A stretch of DNA of 42,773 nucleotides from Homoserinimonas sp. (GCA_025464755.1 JAODMI010000087.1:1-42773); one strand, 5' to 3'. Shown: positions 16,683 to 25,141, counted from the first letter of the stretch. Notes: generated from the sequence alone by a model not told the origin. Translations and numbers: made by a program.

Positions 16683-17081
16683 CCAGTTCCCCTCGTCGGC
16701 GACGGTGATATGAGCCTACGGATGCTCCGGCAATGCGCGCCCCGCCCGCGCGAGTTTTCGCACATTCCGTGCCTGCAATCCGTTCCCGCGCATGTGCGCG
16801 CTGAATCGCTGCACAACCCGTATCTAAGCTACAAAACGTTCGCAGGCACCCGCGTCTGGTGACTGCAAGTTGGCCGAGGCGCGTCACTTGCGCTTGCGCG
16901 ATTCTACGCGGAACAGATTGCCGCGAGCTTTCGGCTTTTGGGCTGCCGAGACTGGTTCTGGCGACCTGTTCGCTCTCGACGCCCAACAACTGTGTAACGT
17001 GCCTTCGCGCGTGCGGGCCGGCTAGTGGGAGAAATCAGGGGCACCCCTGCCGAATTCCTGCTCCAGCAGGAAGATTGACAT
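16683..17081. other. Intergenic region
   Basis: 400 bp with no convincing gene on either strand. Near its right end are two compact stem-loops: CAGGGG-CA-CCCCTG (17036-17049) and CCTGC-TCCA-GCAGG (17057-17070). The second overlaps the ribosome binding site of the 53-aa ORF that follows. Confidence 0.45.
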
Positions 17082-17243
17082 ATGGATGAGAAGACATTCG
17101 ATGAGAAACGGCGCGATCAGCTGACCTCCGCTCCGAACTCGACCGAGGCGGATGCCGCACCACGCATCGAAGTCACCGAAGTGGGCGACGGCGTCAAACG
17201 GATCGATTACCTCGACTCGGCGGAAATTCGCCCGGGGGAGTAG
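17082..17243 (+). CDS. 53-aa acidic hypothetical protein
   Basis: Starts MDEKTFDEKRRDQL and ends GVKRIDYLDSAEIRPGE. It is charged, with no membrane segment. AGGAAG (17068-17073) is a good ribosome binding site 8 nt before the ATG; its first bases lie in the 3' arm of the CCTGC/GCAGG hairpin, so initiation could be controlled by RNA structure. Codon use matches neighbouring genes. It lies 110 nt upstream of the Stealth gene on the same strand. No known family is recognised. Confidence 0.5.
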   Translation: MDEKTFDEKRRDQLTSAPNSTEADAAPRIEVTEVGDGVKRIDYLDSAEIRPGE

Positions 17244-17353
17244 TCAGAGGCGCAACGCGTCTGCACGCGCTCGACCCGCGCCGCAGCGCGCTCAGCCGCC
17301 CGCGCTATGCTGGCGAAAGCTAACGGCACACCGGCACAATTGGTCCACCGGGC

Positions 17354-18955
17354 ATGGTGCCAGCTCGAACGATGGGGCCCCAAGAAATGATCAACAACCT
17401 AGCTTCTCCGCGCGTCACACAGCGCGATGATGTCGTCCTCCGGAACGGCAAGCTGACACTGTTCAACGAACACCTGACGCCGCAAGATGCGATGCTCGAG
17501 GACCTCGGCTTTGTCCGCACGGTGCTGGATGAGGCCGGCATCGACTTCCTTCTCGTGCGCGGCAAAGGCAACCGGCCTGTTATCGCCGTCAACGCTAAGG
17601 ACCGCAAGGCGATCCAGCGTGCGCTGACGGCAGCCTGCGATAATGAGCCGTTTTACGCTAAGACCCCAGGACTTACCACGGTTCTCGTGGCAGATGGCAA
17701 ACTGTCGGACAGCCCACGCGCATCCGCTGTCGTGCTTTACCGCCCACGGATTGAACCGCAAGGGCTGCTGCGCTACGGTGCGGCATTCGGCATCCGCATC
17801 GAACTGTGGAAGTACACCGACACGCACATTCTGGCGCCGGAACCGAACGCTCTCATGCGTCACAAAACTCCGCGCGCGGAGCTCGTGCGCGACGACGTTG
17901 AGGTGTACGGCCAGAGCTGGCCATCGATCGCTGGCATGTTTGACGAGTTGGCCGATGACATCAGCTTCGATATCGACATTGTCTTCTCCTGGGTGGATGG
18001 TGCCGCCGTCGAGTGGCAGCGTATCCGTGCCCGCCGCATGGAAAGTTACGTCATCGGGGAAGGTGATGGATCTGAGGCGCGGTTCCGTCAGCTGGATGAG
18101 CTTAAGTACGCCCTGCGATCGGTGAACCTGTTCGCGCCGTGGATCCGCAACATTTATATCGTCACAGACTCGGACCGTCCCGCCTGGTTGGCGGAGCATC
18201 CGCGGGTCACTGTTCTGTCCAGCGAGCAGTTCTTCACCAACCAGGAGGACCTGCCGACACACAACTCGCACGCTGTAGAAAGTCAGCTGCACAACATTCC
18301 CGGCATTAGTGAACACTTCCTGTACTCCAACGACGACATGTTCTTCGGGCGTCCCGTCGCCCCGGGCATGTTCTACTCCTCGGGTGGCGTGAGCAAATTT
18401 ATCGAAGCGGAGACGCGCATTGGAACCGGGGAGAGCAATATCGCCCGCAGCGGCTTCGAGAACGCCGCCCGCGTGAACCGGCGTCTGCTCAAAGAACGCT
18501 TCGGCAAGCTCATCACCCGGCACCTCGAGCACGCTGCCACGCCGTTGCGTAAATCGATCTTGCAGGAACTGGAACGCGAGTTCCCCGAGGACTTCGCCCG
18601 TACCAGCGCCAGCGCTTTCCGCCAGGCCACCGATGTTTCGGTCACCAACTCGCTTTATCACTACTACGCTCTGATGTCTGGGCGTGCAGTCATTCAAACG
18701 GATGCGCGGGTCAAATACGTGGACACAACCGCAACCAAGGGCCTGAAACACATGCGGCGCCTGCTTCAGCGTCGATCGCACGACTTCTTCTGCCTCAACG
18801 ACGGCAGCTTCCCCGAACTGAGCGTCGAGGAGCGGGCGTCGGCGGTCAAATCATTCCTGCAGGAGTACTTTCCGATCGCCGCCCCGTGGGAGAAAACCCC
18901 AGAAGCCACCCTCGAAGCTGAACTTGAGCAGCAAGCGCTTGAGCAGGCGCGTTAG
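17354..18955 (+). CDS. Stealth family sugar-phosphate transferase
   Basis: Protein of about 533 residues belonging to the Stealth family, hexose-1-phosphotransferases related to the human GlcNAc-1-phosphotransferase and to capsule polymerases. Conserved regions are in order: CR1 DIDIVFSWVDG (about 206-216); CR2 with RQLDELKYALRSVNLFAPW, NIYIVTDSDRP, then THNSHAVESQLHNIPGISEH and FLYSNDDMFF; CR3 around SIL/FRQATDVSVTNSLYHYYA; CR4 near FFCLNDG. No signal peptide, so it acts in the cytoplasm. No other glycan assembly genes are adjacent, so the polymer or glycoconjugate it builds is unknown. Start uncertain: ATG at 17354, 17372 and 17387 are all in frame and none has a strong ribosome binding site. 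Confidence 0.9.
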   Translation: MVPARTMGPQEMINNLASPRVTQRDDVVLRNGKLTLFNEHLTPQDAMLEDLGFVRTVLDEAGIDFLLVRGKGNRPVIAVNAKDRKAIQRALTAACDNEPFYAKTPGLTTVLVADGKLSDSPRASAVVLYRPRIEPQGLLRYGAAFGIRIELWKYTDTHILAPEPNALMRHKTPRAELVRDDVEVYGQSWPSIAGMFDELADDISFDIDIVFSWVDGAAVEWQRIRARRMESYVIGEGDGSEARFRQLDELKYALRSVNLFAPWIRNIYIVTDSDRPAWLAEHPRVTVLSSEQFFTNQEDLPTHNSHAVESQLHNIPGISEHFLYSNDDMFFGRPVAPGMFYSSGGVSKFIEAETRIGTGESNIARSGFENAARVNRRLLKERFGKLITRHLEHAATPLRKSILQELEREFPEDFARTSASAFRQATDVSVTNSLYHYYALMSGRAVIQTDARVKYVDTTATKGLKHMRRLLQRRSHDFFCLNDGSFPELSVEERASAVKSFLQEYFPIAAPWEKTPEATLEAELEQQALEQAR

Positions 18956-19047
18956 GTTCTATGCGCAAGGCGTCGCAGGGTGTGGGGCCAGTCGATGAGC
19001 GCGGCTGTAGCTCCGCGCTCGTGCAGGTAGGTGGGTAGCGGCGCGAG
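18955..19047 (-). other. In-frame coding-like extension after the phosphodiesterase amber stop
   Basis: Directly after the TAG at 19048-19050, the same frame stays open for 31 codons to TAA (18952-18954). The translation begins LAPLPTYLHERG and continues ATAALIDWPHTLRRLAHRT, protein-like in composition and codon use. It could be the former C-terminus cut off by a nonsense change, a readthrough extension, or an eroded neighbour. Confidence 0.4.
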
Positions 19048-20001
19048 CTAGACGGTAGCGAACTCTCGTTGCGGAGGCAGCAACGCCGGCTCCTGCTCGA
19101 CCATGTGCGGGTTTACCGGGGGAGCGATGGTGACACCATGCGAGGCAAGGATGGATGCGGTCTCCGTCGCCGTGACGTAGGAGACGACACGGGTTTCACC
19201 TAGCGGCACCACAGAATGCAGCACCGTGTCATCGAATACGTGGATGAGGTTGAACGACTGCGCCCCGTCGCGGCCGCGTGTGCCGCCGACTGGGACGGTG
19301 AGGTCCTGGGTGTAACAGGTCGCCGACGCCACCGATACTGGCACGCCCGCAAATGTTGCCGTCGTCGAGTAGTGGAGGTGGCCGGCGATGATACTGCGAA
19401 TGTCCGAACCCCGAATCACCTCGGCCAGGTCCTGTTGTGAGCGCAGCTCTACCAATACGGCGAGATCCAAGACACTCGGAACCGGTGGGTGGTGCAGGGC
19501 GAGGATCGTGCCGTGGGGGGCAGGCGATGACAACTCCTCTGCGAGCCAGTCGAGCTGTGCATCCGTTACCTCACCGTGGTGATACCCCGGGACGGTCGAG
19601 TCCAGCGTGATGATGCGGAGGCCATTCACGTCGTAGACGCGATCGACCGGCGTGTCGGATGGCAGCTGATCCAGGAGGCCATCCCGAAAGTGCCGGCGGT
19701 TGTCGTGGTTGCCCATCACCCAGATGACTTGCGCGCCCAGCCGGGCTGCTGCTGGATCTACGATCGCTCGTAACTTGGCATAAGCATCCGGTTCGCCATG
19801 GTCGGCCAGATCGCCGGTGAACACGATAGCCTCGGGCTTTGCCCCTGATGCTTCCACTTCTTCAAACAGGTGCCGCAATTTTGCTTCGCTGTCAACCGAG
19901 CCGTAAAGCTGGTTCGTTCCGCCCAGAAAGTGGGTGTCACTGAGATGAAGGATGAAGTGGTCGGGCCGTGGATACTGGGCCGTATAACCGGACATGCACA
20001 T
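19048..20001 (-). CDS. Metallophosphoesterase, cyclic-nucleotide phosphodiesterase-like (Rv0805/CpdA type)
   Basis: Binuclear metal phosphodiesterase of 317 residues. All five metallophosphoesterase motifs are seen: SDTH (Asp22, His24), FTGDLADHG, VMGNHDNRRHF, ALHHPPVP and AGHLHYSTTA. The spacing and the DLADHGEPDAY block match the class III cAMP phosphodiesterase group, including M. tuberculosis Rv0805. No signal peptide, so cytoplasmic. There is no Shine-Dalgarno before ATG 20001 (ATG 19995 is an alternative). The frame continues protein-like past its TAG stop, so the true C-terminus may have been longer in relatives. Confidence 0.9.
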   Translation of the reverse strand: MCMSGYTAQYPRPDHFILHLSDTHFLGGTNQLYGSVDSEAKLRHLFEEVEASGAKPEAIVFTGDLADHGEPDAYAKLRAIVDPAAARLGAQVIWVMGNHDNRRHFRDGLLDQLPSDTPVDRVYDVNGLRIITLDSTVPGYHHGEVTDAQLDWLAEELSSPAPHGTILALHHPPVPSVLDLAVLVELRSQQDLAEVIRGSDIRSIIAGHLHYSTTATFAGVPVSVASATCYTQDLTVPVGGTRGRDGAQSFNLIHVFDDTVLHSVVPLGETRVVSYVTATETASILASHGVTIAPPVNPHMVEQEPALLPPQREFATV

Positions 20002-20130
20002 AGTTCAGCACGCCAACCTAAACAGGAGGTGGACGGTTGACGGCGATTTGCGCCCCATTTAGGGTGTCAGGCATGGCCCACGGATGCTGCCCCGAAACCG
20101 GCTACGGTCACTCTCGATAGTCTCCAAGAC

Positions 20131-20926
20131 GTGACACGAATCCTCACGCTGGTCACGTTCACCACTGCACTTGTCGTCGGCGTTGTCGTCGGCGCTGTCG
20201 CCCCGGCATCCGCCAACACCGACGACTTCGTCTTCGCCAGCTGCAACGCGGACTACACGCTGCCCAGGGACGACGACGGGCGCTCGACGCTGACGACCGT
20301 TGAAACCTTGGTGGCGGTTTTCCCCGAGTTTGACCAGAACCGGGGCATCCGGCGTGAACTGTTCACGCAGTACGACGGCCATCCCATCGATCTGCAGATT
20401 GTGTCGATCGCGGATGAGACGGGTGCGTCTCGGGAGTACCAAACCGACGAAGGGCGAGACGTTGTGACGCTCACCATTGCCGGTGCAGATTACGTGCACG
20501 GCAAGCAGACCTACTTTGCCGCCCTAGCGCTCGCTGTCACCGGATTGGCAGGCTGGCTGCGGAGGAGAAAGCTTCGTGACGCTCCCTCCTGCGGCATCAT
20601 TGTGCCCGAATATCTTCCGCCGAAGGATGCAAACCTGCTTCTGTCGGCGGTGATCATCGGTGAAACTGCCCGCGCGATCCCTGCCCAGATCATCACGCTG
20701 GCGGTTGCCGGCAAGCTACGCATTATCGAGCGCTCCGGCAAAAGTCGAAAAGCTGTGGGCCGCTGAACTGGGTAAATATTACGAAGACAACGGCGAGCAG
20801 CCCGACTGGTACGTCGGGCACGGTGCCTTCACCTCGGCACGGTTTGTCAACAGCATCGGATCGGTGGCAACCAGCACTGCGTCGGCGTGCACAGCATCAC
20901 GCGGTGGGTCTGCAGACGAGAAATGA
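20131..20926 (+). pseudogene. Decayed DUF2207 membrane protein gene with internal deletions
   Basis: DUF2207 proteins are usually 500-650 residues: signal peptide, extracellular beta domain, membrane helices, conserved cytoplasmic block and a Gly/Ser-rich tail. Here these parts appear in order but with large pieces missing. Present: signal peptide (LVTFTTALVVGVVVGAVAPASA), STLTTVETLVAVFPEFDQNR and GIRRELF; the text then jumps after HGKQTY to a membrane helix (FAALALAVTGLAGWL), next to GIIVPEYLPPKDANLLLSAV, then after LRIIERSGKS shifts frame to KLWAAELGKYYEDNGEQPDW and FVNSIGSVA. Two deletions, near 20512 and 20745 (the second a frameshift), are the simplest reading. The first frame alone, 20131-20766, encodes 211 aa. 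Unlikely to be functional. Confidence 0.75.
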
Positions 20927-20949
20927 ACTACTTTCCGCGACCGAGTGGG

Positions 20950-21204
20950 TCAGCCCAGGCGGGCTGTGACCTCTGCCAGTGAGGGGTTCGTGGCGCTCGA
21001 GCCATCCGGAAACAGGATGGTTGGAACCGTCTGGTTGCCGCCATTGAGGCTGGCAACCAGCTCGGCCGTTCCCTCAACCTCTTCGATGTTGATCTCGGTG
21101 TAGCCGATGCCTGCACGCCTCAGGTCGCCCTTGAGGCGCGAGCAGTAACCGCACCAGGTGGTTGAGAACATGGTTATGGTGCCGGATGTCGGGATGTAGT
21201 CCAT
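20950..21204 (-). CDS. Mycoredoxin (glutaredoxin-like)
   Basis: Thiol oxidoreductase of about 84 residues with active site CGYC in TMFSTTWCGYCSRLKGDL, the cis-Pro segment GGNQTVPTILFPDGS and the ATNPSLAEV helix. It closely follows the mycobacterial Mrx1 pattern, which reduces mycothiol mixed disulfides, consistent with a mycothiol-using actinobacterium. Start chosen at ATG 21204; an in-frame GTG at 21222 would add six residues. It is last of a same-strand series (MpaB, acylphosphatase, cupin, mycoredoxin). Confidence 0.93.
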   Translation of the reverse strand: MDYIPTSGTITMFSTTWCGYCSRLKGDLRRAGIGYTEINIEEVEGTAELVASLNGGNQTVPTILFPDGSSATNPSLAEVTARLG

Positions 21205-21238
21205 ACCCGAAGTAAACACCACCAGCGCTGACGTATTC

Positions 21239-21568
21239 CTAACCGATCATGGTGAGCATCAGACGCGAGTCTTCGACCGCTTCTACCTCATGGCGAACTG
21301 AGCCCTCTAACCGAACCAGGCCGCCGGGAACCAGATCGATGATCTGGCCGTCCGCGCTGAGCCGCATTCGTCCGTCCAATGCCTGGATGAGCAGTGCCTT
21401 CGAAGCCATGTGGTCTTTCATCACGAAGCCGGCGCTGAAGGCCAACACGACGATGCGTGCACCGGGTGACTTGAGCACCGTGTGATGACCGAGCTTTCCG
21501 GCAGCTACCGGTGCAATGGCGAGCATGCTGTCGATGACGGTGATAGGGGGCAGGGCTTCGTTGTCCAT
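21239..21568 (-). CDS. Cupin domain protein
   Basis: Single-domain small beta-barrel of 109 residues (SPGARIVVLAFSAGFVMKDH, then LIQALDGRMRLSADGQIIDL and GGLVRLEGSVRHEVEAVEDS). The usual metal ligands are only partly kept: an Asp-His pair in the first motif and a single His in the second, so metal binding is doubtful. No specific substrate can be assigned. It lies between the mycoredoxin and acylphosphatase genes with gaps of 34 and 32 nt, so is probably co-transcribed with them. Confidence 0.85.
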   Translation of the reverse strand: MDNEALPPITVIDSMLAIAPVAAGKLGHHTVLKSPGARIVVLAFSAGFVMKDHMASKALLIQALDGRMRLSADGQIIDLVPGGLVRLEGSVRHEVEAVEDSRLMLTMIG

Positions 21569-21600
21569 AGCTTCACGCTACTCGGGCGACCGCTAGACCT

Positions 21601-21867
21601 CTACCCGACCTCAAAACCGGCCACCCCGGTTAGCGGAACGTCGGAGACGTCTGTGGCGGAGACGGTAGCGAACGGGGGGCCGTGGTGCAGCCACGCCACC
21701 ATCCGGTCGACATCTTTCTGTGACCCCTCGACTTCAACCTCAACCGTTCCGTCGGCGAGGTTGCGAGCATAGCCGGTGACACCAAGTCGGCGTGCCTCAT
21801 GGCGTGTGTTCCACCGGAAACCGACCCCCTGCACGACGCCGCGCACGATGACGTGTTTGCGGATCAT
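21601..21867 (-). CDS. acyP: Acylphosphatase
   Basis: Hydrolyses carboxyl-phosphate bonds such as acetyl phosphate. 88 residues, standard length for the family. The catalytic Arg is in GVVQGVGFRWNTRHEA and the catalytic Asn in GYARNLADGTVEVEVEG. The start is fixed by a 4-nt ATGA overlap with the end of the MpaB-family gene upstream, indicating translational coupling. Confidence 0.95.
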   Translation of the reverse strand: MIRKHVIVRGVVQGVGFRWNTRHEARRLGVTGYARNLADGTVEVEVEGSQKDVDRMVAWLHHGPPFATVSATDVSDVPLTGVAGFEVG

Positions 21868-22763
21868 GCCCTTCCCTGTTCCAGTCGGGCGATACGGGCG
21901 CGGGCGGCAACCTCCGATGACGACGACGAGCCAAGCAGCATTCGCACCGCACGAAGTAGTACACCGGTTGCCCACAACACCGGAAGTGGTGACCGGCGCA
22001 AACCCAGCAGGGCGCGGTAGTCGGCGGGGAGGGAAGCAACGGCTCCCGCGAACATGATGCGGTAGGCGGGCATCATCGAGCGGCGAAGCGGAGGATTGCG
22101 GATGAAACGCACCGCCTCGGTTACACGCTCGTCGCGTTTAAGGGTGCCGGCATCGCGGAACGCGTTAAGTTGACTGCGCAGTTCAGCGGCGGAGCGTGGC
22201 GGGTCGGTGACACCGACAAGCTCCCCAGCTTTGGCCCACTCCCGCACGTAGGCGTCCGCGCCGCCTGGAATTGGGCCGCCCCACAGTTCATGACAGCTCA
22301 GGAAAGCATCCGTGAACACGAGGTGAACCCAAGACAGCAACTCGGGATCGCCGGCGGCATAAGGCTGTTCGGCGCCGTGGGCATCTGTATAAGTGCCGAC
22401 AACTTTGCGATGGAAACGCTCAACCCGGGAGGACTCGAGCTTTGCCGTAGCGGTGTCGGCAAAGGTGACGGTGATGAGCCACTGGATTGTTCCAGATAAC
22501 CGACCGAGTGGGTCCTGCCGGTAACGCGACCAATCATGGACCCCTGCCATAGCGCCCGGATGCATCGTCTGCATGAGCAGAGCTCGGATACCAGCCACCA
22601 TCGTTGGCATGCTCCCGTGCACAGACCACGCGGCAGAGCCAGGCCCGAACAACCCGGCGTCGTCACCCTGCTCGATTTTGCCCACCCACTGCGGGCGGCC
22701 GTCGCTGTCATCTGTCAGAGTGGAAAGGACGTGTGATCTCCAGGTGTTCACGAACCTGTTCAT
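21864..22763 (-). CDS. Oxygenase MpaB family protein (DUF2236)
   Basis: About 299 residues of the MpaB/latex-clearing-protein related family, which are heme-binding oxygenases or proteins of unknown substrate. The hallmark blocks are GPGSAAWSVHGSMPTMVAGI, LLMQTMHPGAMAGVHDWSRY with its conserved His, AKLESSRVERFHRKV and LLSWVHLVFTDAFLSCHELWG. Start at ATG 22763 (CAGG upstream); the longer open frame beyond it is not protein-like. It ends in an ATGA overlap with the acylphosphatase. Substrate unknown. Confidence 0.88.
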   Translation of the reverse strand: MNRFVNTWRSHVLSTLTDDSDGRPQWVGKIEQGDDAGLFGPGSAAWSVHGSMPTMVAGIRALLMQTMHPGAMAGVHDWSRYRQDPLGRLSGTIQWLITVTFADTATAKLESSRVERFHRKVVGTYTDAHGAEQPYAAGDPELLSWVHLVFTDAFLSCHELWGGPIPGGADAYVREWAKAGELVGVTDPPRSAAELRSQLNAFRDAGTLKRDERVTEAVRFIRNPPLRRSMMPAYRIMFAGAVASLPADYRALLGLRRSPLPVLWATGVLLRAVRMLLGSSSSSEVAARARIARLEQGRA

Positions 22764-22834
22764 GGCCTGACAGTAATACGCTTTGGCTGAGATTCGGCAA
22801 AGTGGCATCCGGCGAGCACTAAGCCGCGGGCCGG

Positions 22835-22840
22835 TACCCT
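22835..22840 (+). promoter_or_regulatory. Candidate -10 for a leaderless dnaJ-NERD transcript
   Basis: TACCCT ends 7 nt before the ATG at 22848 and no ribosome binding site lies between. This fits the actinobacterial TAnnnT rule with a start site at the A of ATG. Confidence 0.4.
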
Positions 22841-22847
22841 CTACTTC

Positions 22848-23774
22848 ATGCCTCGAAGCCCGCTCACCCCGAACCCGTACGAGGTTTTGGGGGTGGCACC
22901 CACAGCTAGCGCCGAGGATCTGCGCCGCGCCTACCGGCAGCGTGCCCGCGAAACGCACCCTGATACGGGTGGTGATGCCACGGGCTTTCACGCCGTGCAG
23001 CACGCGTGGGAAATACTGGGAACCCCCGAGGGACGCGCCGCCTATGACCGAGGCAGTATGGCTGAAGCCAGTCACCCGACATGGGCAACTGCTCCGCCAC
23101 GAAGACGGCAAGACACCCGCCCAGCTGCCCGCTCATACGGTCACCCCGGTGGTTGGCGGCGGGAAAAGTACCTGAAGTTGATCCGCGAGTGGGCCGGTCG
23201 TGGGGCACTCGTTACAGACCCGTATGATCCTGCGCTGGTGCGTTCGGCGCCCCGCGACATCCGTCACCTGCTAGCTGACGCTCTCGCCGAAGAAGCTACC
23301 GCCAGTCAACTGTCGACTCTCGGCATCGGATACACGCTGTGGCACGACGTGGCGACGGAAGCCGCAGATGGCGGCCCTGAGAACAAACTCGACCATGTCG
23401 TGCTCGGGCCAACCGGACTGTTCGCCATTCTTTCGGAAGACTGGGGCGGTCACGTAAAAGTGCGCCGCGGCGAGCTGATCGGGGATGTGTTGGCGCCGGG
23501 GGAGCGGCCATTCCAGGGGCTGGCCTTGCGAGCGAGGTCGGTGGCGCGCGCCGCCCGGGTCAAGTTCACCGCGATCGCGATTGTCGTCCCCGATGATGCC
23601 AGCGATGAAGGCATCATGTTCCTGGGGCGGATGCGTGGCATGCACGCGGTTCTGGTGCAGCGGTCGCGGTTGCCCGGGTTGCTGCGAAACGGGTTGCCTG
23701 ACCTCCCGCCCATAGGTGGAACGGAACTCTTCGAGGTGCGCACCCGGCTGCAGGGGGCAGTGCGATTCGTGTAG
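22848..23774 (+). CDS. J-domain protein fused to a NERD-like nuclease-fold domain
   Basis: 308 residues. The J domain (about 10-68) is intact: YEVLGVAPTASAEDLRRAYR and the HPD tripeptide (37-39) needed to stimulate DnaK ATPase. A linker rich in Pro/Arg follows, then a domain with NERD-like order (about 145-290): LDHVVLGPTGLFAILSEDWG, then GHVKVRRGELIG. The usual NERD catalytic tripeptide E-x-K after the second strand is replaced by S-E-D, so nuclease activity is doubtful. It lacks the zinc finger and substrate domains of DnaJ. Likely a DnaK co-chaperone with a DNA- or protein-binding C-terminal module. Confidence 0.82.
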   Translation: MPRSPLTPNPYEVLGVAPTASAEDLRRAYRQRARETHPDTGGDATGFHAVQHAWEILGTPEGRAAYDRGSMAEASHPTWATAPPRRRQDTRPAARSYGHPGGWRREKYLKLIREWAGRGALVTDPYDPALVRSAPRDIRHLLADALAEEATASQLSTLGIGYTLWHDVATEAADGGPENKLDHVVLGPTGLFAILSEDWGGHVKVRRGELIGDVLAPGERPFQGLALRARSVARAARVKFTAIAIVVPDDASDEGIMFLGRMRGMHAVLVQRSRLPGLLRNGLPDLPPIGGTELFEVRTRLQGAVRFV

Positions 23775-23936
23775 TACTCGCCGGTCGAGCAGGTCCAGAC
23801 GCGCCGCGTGGTGCGGGTCATTCGGTGATGCGCGCCTCGATCTGTGGACACAAGGCCGCGCGCGCACCATTTCAGTGCGCTGGCGTTTCCCCCGCGGGAG
23901 CGGGTCCGGACCAGTACGGCAAAAGCCGTATGCGGC

Positions 23937-25067
23937 CTACTTCAGTAACACCGGCCCAGCATTGATGCGCACGCGGCAGAGCAGGTAAGGGTACACGCGC
24001 CGGTCTTCACCTCCTTGATATTTGCCCTGCCGGTGCAGCTGGTTCGCCGTGAAGTAGAGGTAGCCGTCGGTGGCCACCGACATGGTGTCTGGCCACAGCA
24101 TCCGTTCATCGTGTACCAACGTCTGAAGCTCCCCACTGGGCAGGCGGCGCAGGATGGCGTTGTGCTCGTAATTGGTGGCGTACAAGCGGCCAGCATCATC
24201 CGACTCAAGGCCGTCAGAACCGCCCCCCTTGTCGCCTTCGTCGATGACCGTGGCAGCCACCCGCTCGTTGCTCACCGAGCGGTCAAGGAGAGCATCGGTC
24301 GACACGCTGTACCAGTGCCGGGACGCGAGAGGGCAGTACCAGAGGCGCGCCCCGTCGCTCGATATGGCGATGCCATCTGCCCCCATAGTCACCGGCGAGA
24401 GGGGCCCGTCGGGGTGGCGTTCCATAAATACTCGACCCTCCGCCATCGCCACGAAGTCGGGCGGGGTCAGCGCTTTGGTACTGGGGTGATCGTGCAACCG
24501 CCGCCAGGCTTCACCGGTGTTGATGTCGACCACGATGATGCCGTTGGGTCCGCTGTCTGAGGAGTCTGTGATGAACGCAACGTTGCGGCGCAAATCGAAT
24601 CGCACGTCGTTGAGGTAGGTGGTCGGCAAGGCAACATCTGGTTCGAAAATGATGGCTTTCATCACGGTGTCGGTGGCCAGGTCGACGCAGATCAGCTTCG
24701 GTCCGCCTTTCCGGGTCGGTTCAAAAAGCGGGGACCCGGTGTCGAGTATCCAGAGCCGATCCTTCGGGTCTACCACAATGCTCTGCACCGACACCAGCGA
24801 TCCGGCGTCCGCATTGCCTTTGGGTCGGTTCCATGCGTTGTCCGGGTATGGTGTCGCCCGCCCATGCTTGAGCTCCACAACGGTGGCTGGCACCTCATCG
24901 CCCCATTTCGGGTAGTTGAGGAAGATGCGTCCGGTGTGCGAGATGCTGACGCCGGTCGGCATGGGGCCATCGTCGAAAGTGTGAACGACCTCCAAATTTC
25001 CCACGGGTTCGTCCACGGCGCGATGCTCGCGGTCAGGTTGGGCATCGCCGAAGAATGAGTTGGTCAT
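23937..25067 (-). CDS. Major royal jelly/yellow-like beta-propeller protein
   Basis: 376 residues with the order of motifs of the MRJP/Yellow family: MPTGVSISHTGRIFLNYPKWG, SVQSIVVDPKDRLWILDTGS, PKLICVDLATD, TTYLNDVRFDLRRNVAFITD, NGIIVVDINTGEAWRRLHDH and GADGIAISSDGARLWYCPL. The fold is a six-bladed propeller. No signal peptide is visible, unusual because many members are secreted. The biochemical role of bacterial members is not established; lactonase-like activity is a possibility only. Divergent from the PAP2-kinase gene. Confidence 0.85.
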   Translation of the reverse strand: MTNSFFGDAQPDREHRAVDEPVGNLEVVHTFDDGPMPTGVSISHTGRIFLNYPKWGDEVPATVVELKHGRATPYPDNAWNRPKGNADAGSLVSVQSIVVDPKDRLWILDTGSPLFEPTRKGGPKLICVDLATDTVMKAIIFEPDVALPTTYLNDVRFDLRRNVAFITDSSDSGPNGIIVVDINTGEAWRRLHDHPSTKALTPPDFVAMAEGRVFMERHPDGPLSPVTMGADGIAISSDGARLWYCPLASRHWYSVSTDALLDRSVSNERVAATVIDEGDKGGGSDGLESDDAGRLYATNYEHNAILRRLPSGELQTLVHDERMLWPDTMSVATDGYLYFTANQLHRQGKYQGGEDRRVYPYLLCRVRINAGPVLLK

Positions 25068-25141
25068 AAGGGCAGCGAACGCCAGTACGGCGCGGGTTTC
25101 AACCCCTAGCAGTGTTGCCGCTCGAGGCGTAGGTATGAACT

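Noticed and set aside
16555-16989. Upstream extension of the EEP hydrolase frame to 16989
   Set aside because: Composition is non-coding (Arg/Cys-rich, no helices) and the ATGA overlap with the 43-aa ORF fixes the start at 16554.
17036-17045. CAGGGGCACC identical to the 3' end of tRNA-Arg, suggesting another att site
   Set aside because: Ten GC-rich nucleotides inside a self-complementary hairpin are easily explained by chance and no further tRNA sequence flanks them.
17399-18781. 460-codon frame on the minus strand
   Set aside because: It is the antisense shadow of the Stealth gene, whose motifs are unmistakable; the shadow has no recognisable domain.
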